Assembly (NCBI GenBank): GCA_024635735.1
Contig: JAGXII010000109.1
Span: 1 to 6,580 of the forward strand
Source: Christiangramia sp.
Lineage (GTDB): Bacteria > Bacteroidota > Bacteroidia > Flavobacteriales > Flavobacteriaceae
Length of the DNA: 6,580 bases
Reading direction: 5' to 3'
The position numbers were made by a program, and so were the translations under genes. Under the pieces are notes generated by a model that saw nothing but the letters and a program-made list of their open reading frames with translations, was not told where the DNA came from and did no database searches. This document shows, piece after piece, positions 1 to 6,172 of this stretch. How positions within the stretch are numbered: position 1 is the first letter of the stretch; the number at the start of each line of letters is the position of its first letter.

Positions 1-1004
1 CAGAAGACCTTCTAATGGAGAAACGCGATAGCCTTTTTAATAAATGGAAGGAACAGGATGAAGAGACTTTTAATGTTTCTCAAGAATATGGTTTAAAGGT
101 AGCAGAGCATATTAAATCCTGGATGAATAAAGATAATTATGCCGAGACTCGTACCATGCCTAAATTTTCTGTACATACTGAAGATGAAGGCAGATGGCAA
201 CCTACTCCTCCTTCTTATATGGATGGTATTGAGCCACACTGGATGAAAATCAGAACTTTCGCGATAGATTCCTGTAACCAGTTTCAACCACCACCACCAC
301 CTGCATTTTCAATGGATGAAAATAGCCGTTTCCACAAGGAGCTTATGGAAGTTTATAATATCAGGGAAGAGATCGCGAAAGATGAGGAGAATAGTGAAAA
401 AATGGCGATCGCTAAATTCTGGGACTGTAATCCATACGTTTCTATTACCCGCGGTCACCTTATGTTTGCAACTAAAAAGATTACTCCTGGCGGACACTGG
501 ATTGGTATAACTAAAATAGCCTGCCAGAAAGATAAAGCCGACTTTGATAAATCTGTTTACGCATATGCGAAAACTTCTATAGCCATTGCAGATGCCTTTA
601 TTGCTTGCTGGGATGAAAAATACCGAAGTAATTTGGTAAGGCCGGAAACGCTTATCAATAAATATGTGGATGAAAACTGGACACCGGTTTTACAAACTCC
701 ACCATTTCCTGAATATACTAGTGGACATTCTGTGGTATCGGGAGCTGCGGCTATCGCCCTTACTGATATTTTTGGAGATAACTTTAGTTTTGATGACGAT
801 ACTGAAATGGACTTTGGTTTACCTATGCGTAGCTTTAACTCCTTTAAGGAAGCATCGGCCGAAGCGGCTAAGAGTCGTCTCTATGGCGGGATTCATTATC
901 GCGCGGCGATCGAAGTGGGTCTTGACCAGGGTCAGGAATTAGGTAATTTTGTTGTAAACAGACTTAAGATGACTAAAGCCAAGGGAGAATTAGCTTCTAA
1001 ATAG
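1..1004 (+). CDS. Vanadium-dependent haloperoxidase-like PAP2 superfamily protein (5' partial)
   Basis: The reading frame is open to the left edge: the codons before the ATG at 15 contain no stop. The ATG is therefore probably internal and the N-terminus, usually carrying an export signal in this family, lies outside the window. Counting from that ATG (329 residues), the C-terminal half carries the three-part PAP2 signature. These parts are K202-x6-R209-P210, then TSGH at 235-238, then S287-R288-x5-H294. By family knowledge these residues bind phosphate or vanadate in an all-alpha core, and H238 and H294 are the catalytic and ligand histidines. The acidic residue that follows the last His in acid phosphatases is Ala298 here, and the block SRLYGGIHYR (287-296) is typical of the haloperoxidase-like branch. 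Halide oxidation is not proven; a phosphatase role remains possible. The next gene starts 3 nt after the stop, suggesting co-transcription. Confidence 0.9.
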   Translation, partial: EDLLMEKRDSLFNKWKEQDEETFNVSQEYGLKVAEHIKSWMNKDNYAETRTMPKFSVHTEDEGRWQPTPPSYMDGIEPHWMKIRTFAIDSCNQFQPPPPPAFSMDENSRFHKELMEVYNIREEIAKDEENSEKMAIAKFWDCNPYVSITRGHLMFATKKITPGGHWIGITKIACQKDKADFDKSVYAYAKTSIAIADAFIACWDEKYRSNLVRPETLINKYVDENWTPVLQTPPFPEYTSGHSVVSGAAAIALTDIFGDNFSFDDDTEMDFGLPMRSFNSFKEASAEAAKSRLYGGIHYRAAIEVGLDQGQELGNFVVNRLKMTKAKGELASK

Positions 1005-1007
1005 TTT

Positions 1008-1928
1008 ATGAAAAAATTATTTTCAGGCCTACTGTTTCTTCTATGTGCAGGATTGGTATGGTTTCTTTTTATTAAAGAATACGATTATCAATTCCATTTA
1101 CAGGCTAAATATGAGCCGGGTGTAGTGTACAGAGAGGTACAGAAATGGGAGAAATTCGACCCGGAAGATCCAAATAAAAATATAGAGATTATTTCCAGGA
1201 CACCTTTTGAAAATCTAACTCAGAAGGTTAAAAATAATTCTTCGGAAGTTGAATTATTCTGGGAATTCGATAAGACCAATGATTCCGTTACCGATGTAAC
1301 TATCAAAGTAAGGTCAAAAGGGAAACGTCTTAACAATCGCTTTGCTATAATTAATCCTTTTCAGAAGAGTGTCTATATCGACAGCCTGGAAAAGAAGTTA
1401 ATGGGCTTTAATAAGCGGCTTCACAATCAGCAGAAGGCCTATAGGGTATATATTCAAAAGGATTTGGTGAAATCGCCAGATCTTGATTGTATCTGCCATT
1501 CTTCTGTAAATATTCCTGTAGAGAATAAAGCTCTTGAAATGATCAAAACGATTCCCTTTCTGGAAGATTATGTTCTGGAAAGGGATATTAAACTTACGGG
1601 TAAGCCTTTTGTGAAAATCACAAAATGGGACAGGAACAAAAATCTAATTGATTTCAATTTTTGTTTTCCTGTGAATCTGGCTCAGGATATCAGGCCTGCT
1701 CCGGGAGTAGATTTCAGGCAGGTTAAATCATTTTCAGCCTTAAAAGCGGTTTTTAATGGAAATTACCGACTTTCTGATCTCGCATGGTATGGATTGCTGA
1801 GTAAAGCAAAAGAACGGGATTTAAAGACTAATGCGTTGCCTCTGGAAGTATTTTATAATAATCCAAAGATTGACAATGATCCTTTGCTGTGGAAAGCTGA
1901 AATATACCTACCCGTAGTGCCTAATTAA
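1008..1928 (+). CDS. Membrane-anchored SRPBCC-like / GyrI-like (AraC effector-binding) domain protein
   Basis: This is a protein of 306 residues. Residues 4-22 form one hydrophobic segment after MKK, so it is a probable inner-membrane anchor (or uncleaved signal) with the rest outside the cytoplasm. Residues about 33-145 resemble the SRPBCC/polyketide-cyclase fold: an N-terminal part with conserved Trp and Phe, a strand-rich middle, and a helix near 124-142. Residues about 160-304 resemble a GyrI-like or AraC effector-binding domain. The signs are the FCFPV strand at 218-222, the G-x-Y-x-x-L-x-x-AW motif at 251-260, E280-V-F-Y with NNP at 284-286, and a closing IYLPV at 299-303. Such domains bind small hydrophobic ligands. 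No DNA-binding domain is present, so it is not an AraC regulator. The ATG lies 3 nt after the preceding stop with no clear Shine-Dalgarno, which suggests translational coupling. The ligand is unknown. Confidence 0.8.
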   Translation: MKKLFSGLLFLLCAGLVWFLFIKEYDYQFHLQAKYEPGVVYREVQKWEKFDPEDPNKNIEIISRTPFENLTQKVKNNSSEVELFWEFDKTNDSVTDVTIKVRSKGKRLNNRFAIINPFQKSVYIDSLEKKLMGFNKRLHNQQKAYRVYIQKDLVKSPDLDCICHSSVNIPVENKALEMIKTIPFLEDYVLERDIKLTGKPFVKITKWDRNKNLIDFNFCFPVNLAQDIRPAPGVDFRQVKSFSALKAVFNGNYRLSDLAWYGLLSKAKERDLKTNALPLEVFYNNPKIDNDPLLWKAEIYLPVVPN

Positions 1929-1941
1929 ATTATTTAACCGA

Positions 1942-2817
1942 TTAGGGAACTGCAATTTTAATTTTCTCTTCCAGGATTTTAATTTTAATTTTCTCTTTTT
2001 CACCAATATATTCACCATCTATTTGGAAGGCCACCGGTTTTTTACAATGGATAGTTGCCGAGGTTGTTTGAAGAATTTCCATGAATTCGGGATCTGGTTC
2101 TGCTTCCTCTCTTAATGTATTCAGGATATCTATAACGTTTAGTCTTCTAAAAACCAGAATTTCAAATTTACCGTCATCAAGTTTTCCTTTAGGATTCACA
2201 TTAGCTCCGGTCCCGTATTTGTTACCGTTAACAATACCCAATAATACTGCCTCTGCTTCTCTTTGCTCAGAATCTGTCTTTATTTCAAAGTGGAAAGGAT
2301 ATTCGCTTTGGAGTAAGGTAGGAACCGATTGTATGAGATAACCAAATTTTCCGCGAATAGGAGAGCTTTCATAATTGCGAATAAGTTCAGCATTAATCCC
2401 AAGGTCGCTCATATGAAGACAAATTATATCATTCAGGCATAAAATATCCATATTGATAAAATTTTCTCCCAGAGCGATTTCAATCTGATGATTAAGTTTC
2501 TTGGGTAAATTTAAATTGGTTGAAAGCCCGTTAGCCGATCCTGCCGGGATAATTCCCAAAGGAAAATTATAACTTTTAATTGCTTCGGCTACAAGATTAA
2601 TTGTGCCGTCACCCCCTGCTACCAGGACTCTGTCGATACCAGATTCCTTTATGAAGGACTGTATATTTTCAATATCATTTTCACCGTTTGTAGTGTATAA
2701 ATGAAATCCGGCACCTTTGTGTATGGTATTTTCTTCAACTTCTTTAATAATCTTTTCTTTGGGAACATCTCCAGAGATGGGATTCACTATTAATAAAACT
2801 TCCTTAAAATTTGCCAT
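1942..2817 (-). CDS. Diacylglycerol kinase family (YegS/DgkB-like) lipid kinase
   Basis: At 291 residues this is full length for the bacterial lipid-kinase family, which uses ATP to phosphorylate diacylglycerol or related lipids at the cytoplasmic membrane face. The family landmarks are present in order: VNPISG (11-16), the nucleotide-binding GGDGT (68-72), PAGSANGLSTNLNLP (91-105), LDDGKFEI (213-220) and QIDGEY (265-270). No catalytic motif is missing, so it should be active. In YegS and DgkB the third motif reads GTxND; here it is GSANG, closer to the GSGNA type of eukaryotic sphingosine kinases, so the true lipid substrate is open. There is no signal peptide. A purine-rich AAGGA lies just before the ATG. 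The gene is divergent from the APP1-type phosphatase and converges on the preceding gene with only 13 bp between stops. Its C-terminus holds a short tandem repeat. Confidence 0.93.
   Translation of the reverse strand: MANFKEVLLIVNPISGDVPKEKIIKEVEENTIHKGAGFHLYTTNGENDIENIQSFIKESGIDRVLVAGGDGTINLVAEAIKSYNFPLGIIPAGSANGLSTNLNLPKKLNHQIEIALGENFINMDILCLNDIICLHMSDLGINAELIRNYESSPIRGKFGYLIQSVPTLLQSEYPFHFEIKTDSEQREAEAVLLGIVNGNKYGTGANVNPKGKLDDGKFEILVFRRLNVIDILNTLREEAEPDPEFMEILQTTSATIHCKKPVAFQIDGEYIGEKEKIKIKILEEKIKIAVP
1954..1997. repeat. In-frame 27-bp-period direct repeat at the 3' end of the lipid kinase gene
   Basis: A perfect 17-nt direct repeat, AATTTTAATTTTCTCTT on the plus strand, occurs at 1954-1970 and again at 1981-1997. 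The period is exactly 27 nt (nine codons). It encodes EKIKI twice in the kinase tail (residues 275-279 and 284-288), in the last beta-strands. It looks like a small in-frame duplication, or convergence from Lys/Ile-rich codons. Confidence 0.6.
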
Positions 2818-2884
2818 ATTCCTTATTAGATATGGTTAAAAATAAGTAATTTGAAAGGAAGGAATTTTAAAAAAATCTCAAATT
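2818..2884. promoter_or_regulatory. Divergent intergenic control region between lipid kinase and APP1-type phosphatase
   Basis: These 67 bp separate two divergent genes, so both promoters must lie here or reach into the coding regions. The region is very AT-rich. I see only partial matches to the Bacteroidota -7 element TAnnTTTG. One is TAATTTG on the plus strand near 2847-2853, one base short. Another is TATTTTTA on the minus strand near 2835-2842. A purine-rich AGGAAGGA at 2856-2863 resembles a Shine-Dalgarno site but lies 21 nt before the TTG start, which is too far for normal use. Exact promoter positions cannot be fixed by eye. Confidence 0.35.
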
Positions 2885-3850
2885 TTGAAACTGGATCTTA
2901 AGCTTTATCGGGGATATGTTAACGATGAAGAACTTATAGTATTTGGACATTTATTTGAATCCTGGGCTCCAGATAAATACAGCCTGGAAAAGAAAGGTCT
3001 AAGACATGCATATTCTATTCTTCATAAATTCCGGATAAAGCCTTTAAAAAACTTTGAGATACGTCTTCAGTTTAAAAATTTAGATATAACCACAAAGACA
3101 TTAGACGATGGATATTTTAGATTTACAATTCCTTACCACGAACCTTTGGAGCCAGGATGGCATGAATTTACAGTTACCTGTAAATTATATGATTTCGGAA
3201 TTATTGAGAGAGGAGAATTATTGAAACCTTTTCCCAGTAAACTTGGAATCATTACAGATATAGATGATACTTTTCTCATCTCACATAGCAACAGCTTTTT
3301 CAAGAAATTATATGTGATGCTTTCAAAAAATCTTAATAAAAGAAAAATTTACGACGATGTAGTAAAATATTACTCCAGATTAAGTATCGCCGGACAGGAT
3401 AATGAAAAAGCATCAAATTCTTTTTTTTATGTTTCAAGTAGTGAATGGAATTTATATGATTTTATTGCTGAATTTGTTATGCTTCACGATCTTCCCAAAG
3501 GGGTTATAAAACTGAAAAAAATCAAAACGGGACTAACAGATTTTATAAGTTCCGGAAGGGGAAATCACGATCATAAGTATATAAAAATCAAGGATATTAT
3601 ATCTTTTTATCCAAAGCTAAAATATGTGCTTTTAGGAGATGATTCGCAGCATGATCCATATTTATACGAGAGGGTTTGCAAAACTTTTCCACTCAATATA
3701 AGAGCAGTTTATATAAGACAAACCGGCAACAGGCAAAAAAGAAAAGTTCTGAAAGTACTGGCTAATCTGGAAAGTTTGAATGTGAGCACCTGCTATTTTA
3801 AAAATACGGAAAAAGCCATACATCATTCTGAACAGGAAAATATTATATAA
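2885..3850 (+). CDS. APP1-type (DUF2183) phosphatidate phosphatase domain protein
   Basis: This 321-residue protein matches the APP1 phosphatidate phosphatase catalytic family, a HAD-like Mg-dependent fold related to the lipin/LNS2 domain. An N-terminal beta-rich part (about 1-115; YRGYVNDEELIVFGHLF at 8-24) precedes the catalytic part. The HAD motif is ITDIDDT at 123-129, with Asp125 the expected nucleophile and Asp127 the acid/base. Motif 2 is YVSSSEWNLYDF (182-193). A Lys in the HDHKYIKIK stretch (228-236) may serve as the motif-3 lysine, and LLGDDSQHDP (249-258) gives the metal-binding acidic residues. Family members remove phosphate from phosphatidate to give diacylglycerol. There is no signal peptide, so it is cytoplasmic or peripheral. 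The start is TTG: the frame is closed by TGA at 2852-2854, and no ATG or GTG lies between that stop and the conserved N-terminal part. ATT at 2882 is a less likely alternative. Confidence 0.9.
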   Translation: MKLDLKLYRGYVNDEELIVFGHLFESWAPDKYSLEKKGLRHAYSILHKFRIKPLKNFEIRLQFKNLDITTKTLDDGYFRFTIPYHEPLEPGWHEFTVTCKLYDFGIIERGELLKPFPSKLGIITDIDDTFLISHSNSFFKKLYVMLSKNLNKRKIYDDVVKYYSRLSIAGQDNEKASNSFFYVSSSEWNLYDFIAEFVMLHDLPKGVIKLKKIKTGLTDFISSGRGNHDHKYIKIKDIISFYPKLKYVLLGDDSQHDPYLYERVCKTFPLNIRAVYIRQTGNRQKRKVLKVLANLESLNVSTCYFKNTEKAIHHSEQENII

Positions 3851-3987
3851 AAAGAGGGCGTCTGAAAAGTCACCTTTTTCGTCAAACTGAACTTGTTTCA
3901 GCTTCTAATTAATATTGATTTTCAATCTATTAAGATCCTGAAATAAATTCAGGAGGACGTGGTTTTAACTTTTTAGACAGCCTCTTT
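3851..3987. mobile_element. MITE-like 137-bp non-coding element with imperfect terminal inverted repeats
   Basis: The left end (3851-3870, AAAGAGGGCGTCTGAAAAGT) and the reverse complement of the right end (3968-3987, AAAGAGGCTGTCTAAAAAGT) agree at 17 of 20 positions. Between them lie three small palindromes: CTGAA/TTCAG (3887-3901), ATTGA/TCAAT (3914-3926) and CCTGAA/TTCAGG (3937-3953). No open reading frame of note is inside. The element starts directly after the phosphatase stop codon and ends 4 bp before the PRC-barrel gene stop codon, so it makes up essentially the whole convergent gap. No convincing target-site duplication is visible. The ends resemble those of insertion-sequence-derived repeats I recall from Flavobacteriia, but no family can be assigned without a search. 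It may be a dispersed repeat mobilised in trans. Confidence 0.65.
3887..3953. terminator. Possible bidirectional termination hairpins inside the MITE-like element
   Basis: The hairpins at 3887-3901 (5-bp stem), 3914-3926 (5-bp stem, extendable with TAATA/TATTA) and 3937-3953 (6-bp stem, 5-nt loop) lie between two convergent genes. The outer 20-bp inverted repeats could also pair into a long stem. None is followed by a strong U run, so intrinsic termination is plausible rather than shown. No other terminator is visible for either convergent gene. Confidence 0.35.
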
Positions 3988-3991
3988 GTGT

Positions 3992-4900
3992 TTATTCGCG
4001 ATAATCACGGTCTCTGAATTCCCGTCGATCATAAAATGATTCTTCACTTTCCCTTCGAGTACGTCGCCTGTTTTTATATGGATCTTCCTCCAAAGGCAAT
4101 TTATTTTCCCGTTCCCAATCTGTCTTTTCATCGATTGTTGGTTCAGGATGATAACTATCATCTACGAAATCGGTTTTTCTTCTATTGGTATAATCATCAT
4201 TTACACTTTTGTTTCTTTCAGATTTATATCTAAGGTTTTCTTTCTCTCTTCTTATCTTATCTTCGAGATCATCAGTGCTGTCACGGTGTATTTCGTTATT
4301 CTTAGCCTGAGCTATTCTTCTTTCCTCACGTAACCTTTCCTCTTCAAGTCTCTCCTGGTTTCTTGCTTCACTGTCTCTAAGTTCGGTAACCGGTTCATCA
4401 TGCGTGTAGGCTGTCCTGGTCCTATGAATTTCATTTTCACTTAGATCATCATCAAGTCTCCGGTTGCGGTTATAGGAACCAAGCACGTGGCGTTCATAAT
4501 CTCTGCTTATAAACGTACCGGCTTTATAACGTTTGGTCTCCGCAAAAGTTTCATAATTTATAGATTCAGTGTAAACATACTTATCTTTCGCATTCAGATC
4601 TATTAAACCAATTGGGATAATAATATGATTTTCGCCTTCCTTATTGATAAATTCGTGAATTTCAGTTTCACCCTGAGCTGCATAGGGATCATGGTTCGCA
4701 TCTATAATTGAGCTATCAACTTCAACATCTACATAAACAACTTTTCCAATTTCTTTGTTGACCAAAAGATTGTCTACTTTACCAACAATCCTGTTATCCA
4801 CGTCTTTTACAAGCCATCCACGAATGTCATGATCATGATGGTCTACTTTATATCCTTTCAATTCACTTAAATAATATAAATGCTTTTCCTGAGTACTCAT
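3992..4900 (-). CDS. PRC-barrel domain protein with long Arg/Glu-rich C-terminal tail
   Basis: This is a protein of 302 residues. Residues about 8-115 match the PRC-barrel fold known from the cytoplasmic part of the photosynthetic reaction-centre H subunit and from RimM. The signs are LSELKGYKV (11-19), IRGWLVKDVDNRIVGKVDNL (26-45), KVVYVDVEVD (53-62) and IIIPIGLIDL (93-102). Residues 116-143 (FISRDYERHVLGSYN-type end) resemble the extension seen in bacterial H-subunit-like proteins. From about 145 to the end the chain is low-complexity and charged. Residues 173-230 are rich in Glu, Arg and Lys and could form a coiled coil or single alpha helix; the last 30 residues are Arg-rich. There is no signal peptide or membrane segment, so it is cytoplasmic. 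The role is not known; photosynthesis is not implied. It lies 18 nt downstream of the small membrane-protein gene, probably in one transcript. Confidence 0.87.
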   Translation of the reverse strand: MSTQEKHLYYLSELKGYKVDHHDHDIRGWLVKDVDNRIVGKVDNLLVNKEIGKVVYVDVEVDSSIIDANHDPYAAQGETEIHEFINKEGENHIIIPIGLIDLNAKDKYVYTESINYETFAETKRYKAGTFISRDYERHVLGSYNRNRRLDDDLSENEIHRTRTAYTHDEPVTELRDSEARNQERLEEERLREERRIAQAKNNEIHRDSTDDLEDKIRREKENLRYKSERNKSVNDDYTNRRKTDFVDDSYHPEPTIDEKTDWERENKLPLEEDPYKNRRRTRRESEESFYDRREFRDRDYRE

Positions 4901-4918
4901 AAGTTTTCGATTTTTAAT

Positions 4919-5128
4919 TTAACTAATCATTTCTAACTCCTGAAGTTGGTAAACCTCAGGGTTAATCACAGAGACATCTTCCATTTCTTCGGTTTCAATT
5001 TCTTTATCATCTATATCATCTGTTTCTGTACTTCCATAGAAATATAGAAATGCTACAACGGCTATAATGATTATTAATAATAACCATGGCCAAATTGGTT
5101 TCTTCTTTTCGACTCTTATTTCTGTCAT
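4919..5128 (-). CDS. Small single-span membrane protein with acidic C-terminal tail
   Basis: This is a protein of 69 residues that I cannot assign to a named family. A basic N-terminus (MTEIRVEKKK) precedes a strongly hydrophobic segment at about 12-31, which includes IWPWLLLIIIIAVV. A tail of about 38 residues follows with a dense run of Asp and Glu (35-51). By the positive-inside rule the N-terminus is cytoplasmic and the acidic tail is periplasmic. There is no lipobox Cys or cleavage site, so it is probably an integral inner-membrane protein. The start ATG has no Shine-Dalgarno, as is common in this phylum. The PRC-barrel gene begins 18 nt after its stop on the same strand, so the pair probably form an operon. 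Its reality as a gene rests on the clear membrane-protein layout and the tight spacing. Confidence 0.75.
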   Translation of the reverse strand: MTEIRVEKKKPIWPWLLLIIIIAVVAFLYFYGSTETDDIDDKEIETEEMEDVSVINPEVYQLQELEMIS

Positions 5129-5253
5129 AATTTTGTCTGATTGGTTTATAATACCTTCTAAATTAAACAGGAGTGGTCCTAATTTTCTTTAAGGTTTGTG
5201 TAAAGTATTGTTAATTAGCTTTTTGTTGCATTTTACGAACTTTTTAAAATCAA
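5129..5253 (-). promoter_or_regulatory. Upstream region of the small membrane protein / PRC-barrel operon
   Basis: These 125 bp lie between the terminator of the hydrolase gene and the start of the 69-residue protein gene, so they should hold the operon promoter. On the minus strand, TACTTTAC (near 5199-5206) and TATTAT (near 5148-5153) are weak -7/-10 candidates. A small inverted repeat AGGA-GTGG-TCCT (5169-5180), flanked by partly matching AAATT and AATTT arms, could be an operator. None of these is firm. Confidence 0.3.
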
Positions 5254-5282
5254 GAAAGCCGGACTCTAGGAATCCGGCTTTC
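5254..5282 (-). terminator. Intrinsic terminator after the dienelactone hydrolase gene
   Basis: A perfect 10-bp stem, GAAAGCCGGA (5254-5263) with TCCGGCTTTC (5273-5282), encloses a 9-nt loop. Read on the minus strand, the hairpin is followed by TTGATTTT, a moderately T-rich tract, and it begins 24 bp after the hydrolase stop codon. It should end the peptidase-hydrolase transcript and insulate the next gene pair. Confidence 0.82.
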
Positions 5283-5306
5283 ATGTTTAAATTAATTTGC
5301 TATGGT

Positions 5307-6155
5307 TTATTCGAGCAGTTTTAATAGTCGGTTCCAGGCCATATCATGAGCATTTTTATTCGGTTTATCGGCATCAGGGCCATGACCGTTTCTCATAAAA
5401 GCATGGCCTGCATTTTCATAAATTTCATATTCATATTTTTTCCCGGCTTCCTTCATTAATTTTTCGGTCTTTTCTATGGTAGAATTTACCCTTTCATCAT
5501 TACCTCCATAATACCCATAAATTGGCGCCGAGATATTGGCAATAGCCTGAGCATCTTCCGGCGCTGTGCCATAAAATACATGAGCTGAAGTTATTTCAGG
5601 ATTGTTAGTTGCATACCTGAACGATTGCGAACCACCCCAGCAAAAGCCTACCACCGCAACTTCCCCTGTAGAAGCAGAGTCGTTTTTAATATATTCATAA
5701 GCTGCATTAAGATCCTGAGTTACCTGTTCGGGGTCAAGATCATAAATAGCAGTTCTGGCAGCATCGGGATTTTCAAAATCGGTTGTGCGCTTTTTCCCTT
5801 CAACAGTGTTTGAAATAAGATCGGGAGCGATTACTAAATAACCTTTTTCCGCCAGTTTATCTGCAAAAATTCTGGCCCAGTCATTCAAACCACGATTTTC
5901 ATGAATTACAAGAACGGTTTTAGTCTTTTCACTTTTTTCAGGATATACTACAAAAGCTTCAAACTCCCTGTCTCCGTGAGATAATGTCACCCATTCATGA
6001 TGCCTGGGTGAAGTAGAAAGTTCAGCGTTTTCTGAATTGTTTTCTACAACCTCTTTTGATTCGGCTTTAGATTCCTCTTTCCGGTTGCCATTTTTACATG
6101 ATAGCAGCAGGACAAAGGAAAAAAGTGGAATCCATAAAAATCTCAAATTTCTCAT
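5307..6155 (-). CDS. Dienelactone hydrolase family lipoprotein
   Basis: This 282-residue alpha/beta hydrolase has a lipoprotein signal: MRNLR, a hydrophobic stretch 6-18, then the lipobox LLSC with acylated Cys20. A polar, Glu/Lys/Ser-rich linker covers 21-50, so the enzyme is anchored outside the cytoplasm. The catalytic domain (about 55-282) shows the dienelactone-hydrolase triad. The nucleophile Cys172 lies in GFCWGGS (170-176), Asp220 in YGGNDERV (216-223) and His251 in NAGHAF (248-253). Glu86 and Arg88 in HENRGLN (85-91) match residues that arm the cysteine in the family. Classical members open dienelactones in aromatic degradation. An exported single-gene version in this context more likely acts on another ester or lactone, and the substrate is unknown. 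The stop is followed by a strong terminator, and the peptidase gene ends 17 nt upstream, so the two are probably co-transcribed. Confidence 0.92.
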   Translation of the reverse strand: MRNLRFLWIPLFSFVLLLSCKNGNRKEESKAESKEVVENNSENAELSTSPRHHEWVTLSHGDREFEAFVVYPEKSEKTKTVLVIHENRGLNDWARIFADKLAEKGYLVIAPDLISNTVEGKKRTTDFENPDAARTAIYDLDPEQVTQDLNAAYEYIKNDSASTGEVAVVGFCWGGSQSFRYATNNPEITSAHVFYGTAPEDAQAIANISAPIYGYYGGNDERVNSTIEKTEKLMKEAGKKYEYEIYENAGHAFMRNGHGPDADKPNKNAHDMAWNRLLKLLE

Positions 6156-6172
6156 GATATTTAATTTTATGT

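Noticed and set aside
664..942. Plus-strand open frame overlapping the haloperoxidase-like gene.
   Set aside because: It lies in another frame of a gene with intact catalytic motifs, has no recognisable domain, and is explained as a coding shadow.
1008..1928. The GyrI-like protein as an AraC-type transcription regulator.
   Set aside because: It has an N-terminal membrane segment and no helix-turn-helix region, so only the effector-binding-like domain is shared.
3851..3987. The hairpin-rich segment as a riboswitch or small RNA gene.
   Set aside because: It lies between two stop codons of convergent genes, not in a leader, and its ends are inverted repeats. A transposon-derived repeat or terminator explains it better.
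3992..5128. The small membrane protein plus PRC-barrel pair as a toxin-antitoxin system.
   Set aside because: The small gene is upstream with a conventional integral-membrane layout, the partner has no antitoxin or DNA-binding domain, and the genes do not overlap. Size and order alone are not evidence.
2871..6150. A shared 15-nt string AAAAATCTCAAATTT at 2871-2885 and 6136-6150.
   Set aside because: One copy lies in an intergenic region before the phosphatase start and the other inside codons of the hydrolase signal peptide. In AT-rich DNA of this length a single such match is close to chance, and no flanking similarity extends it.
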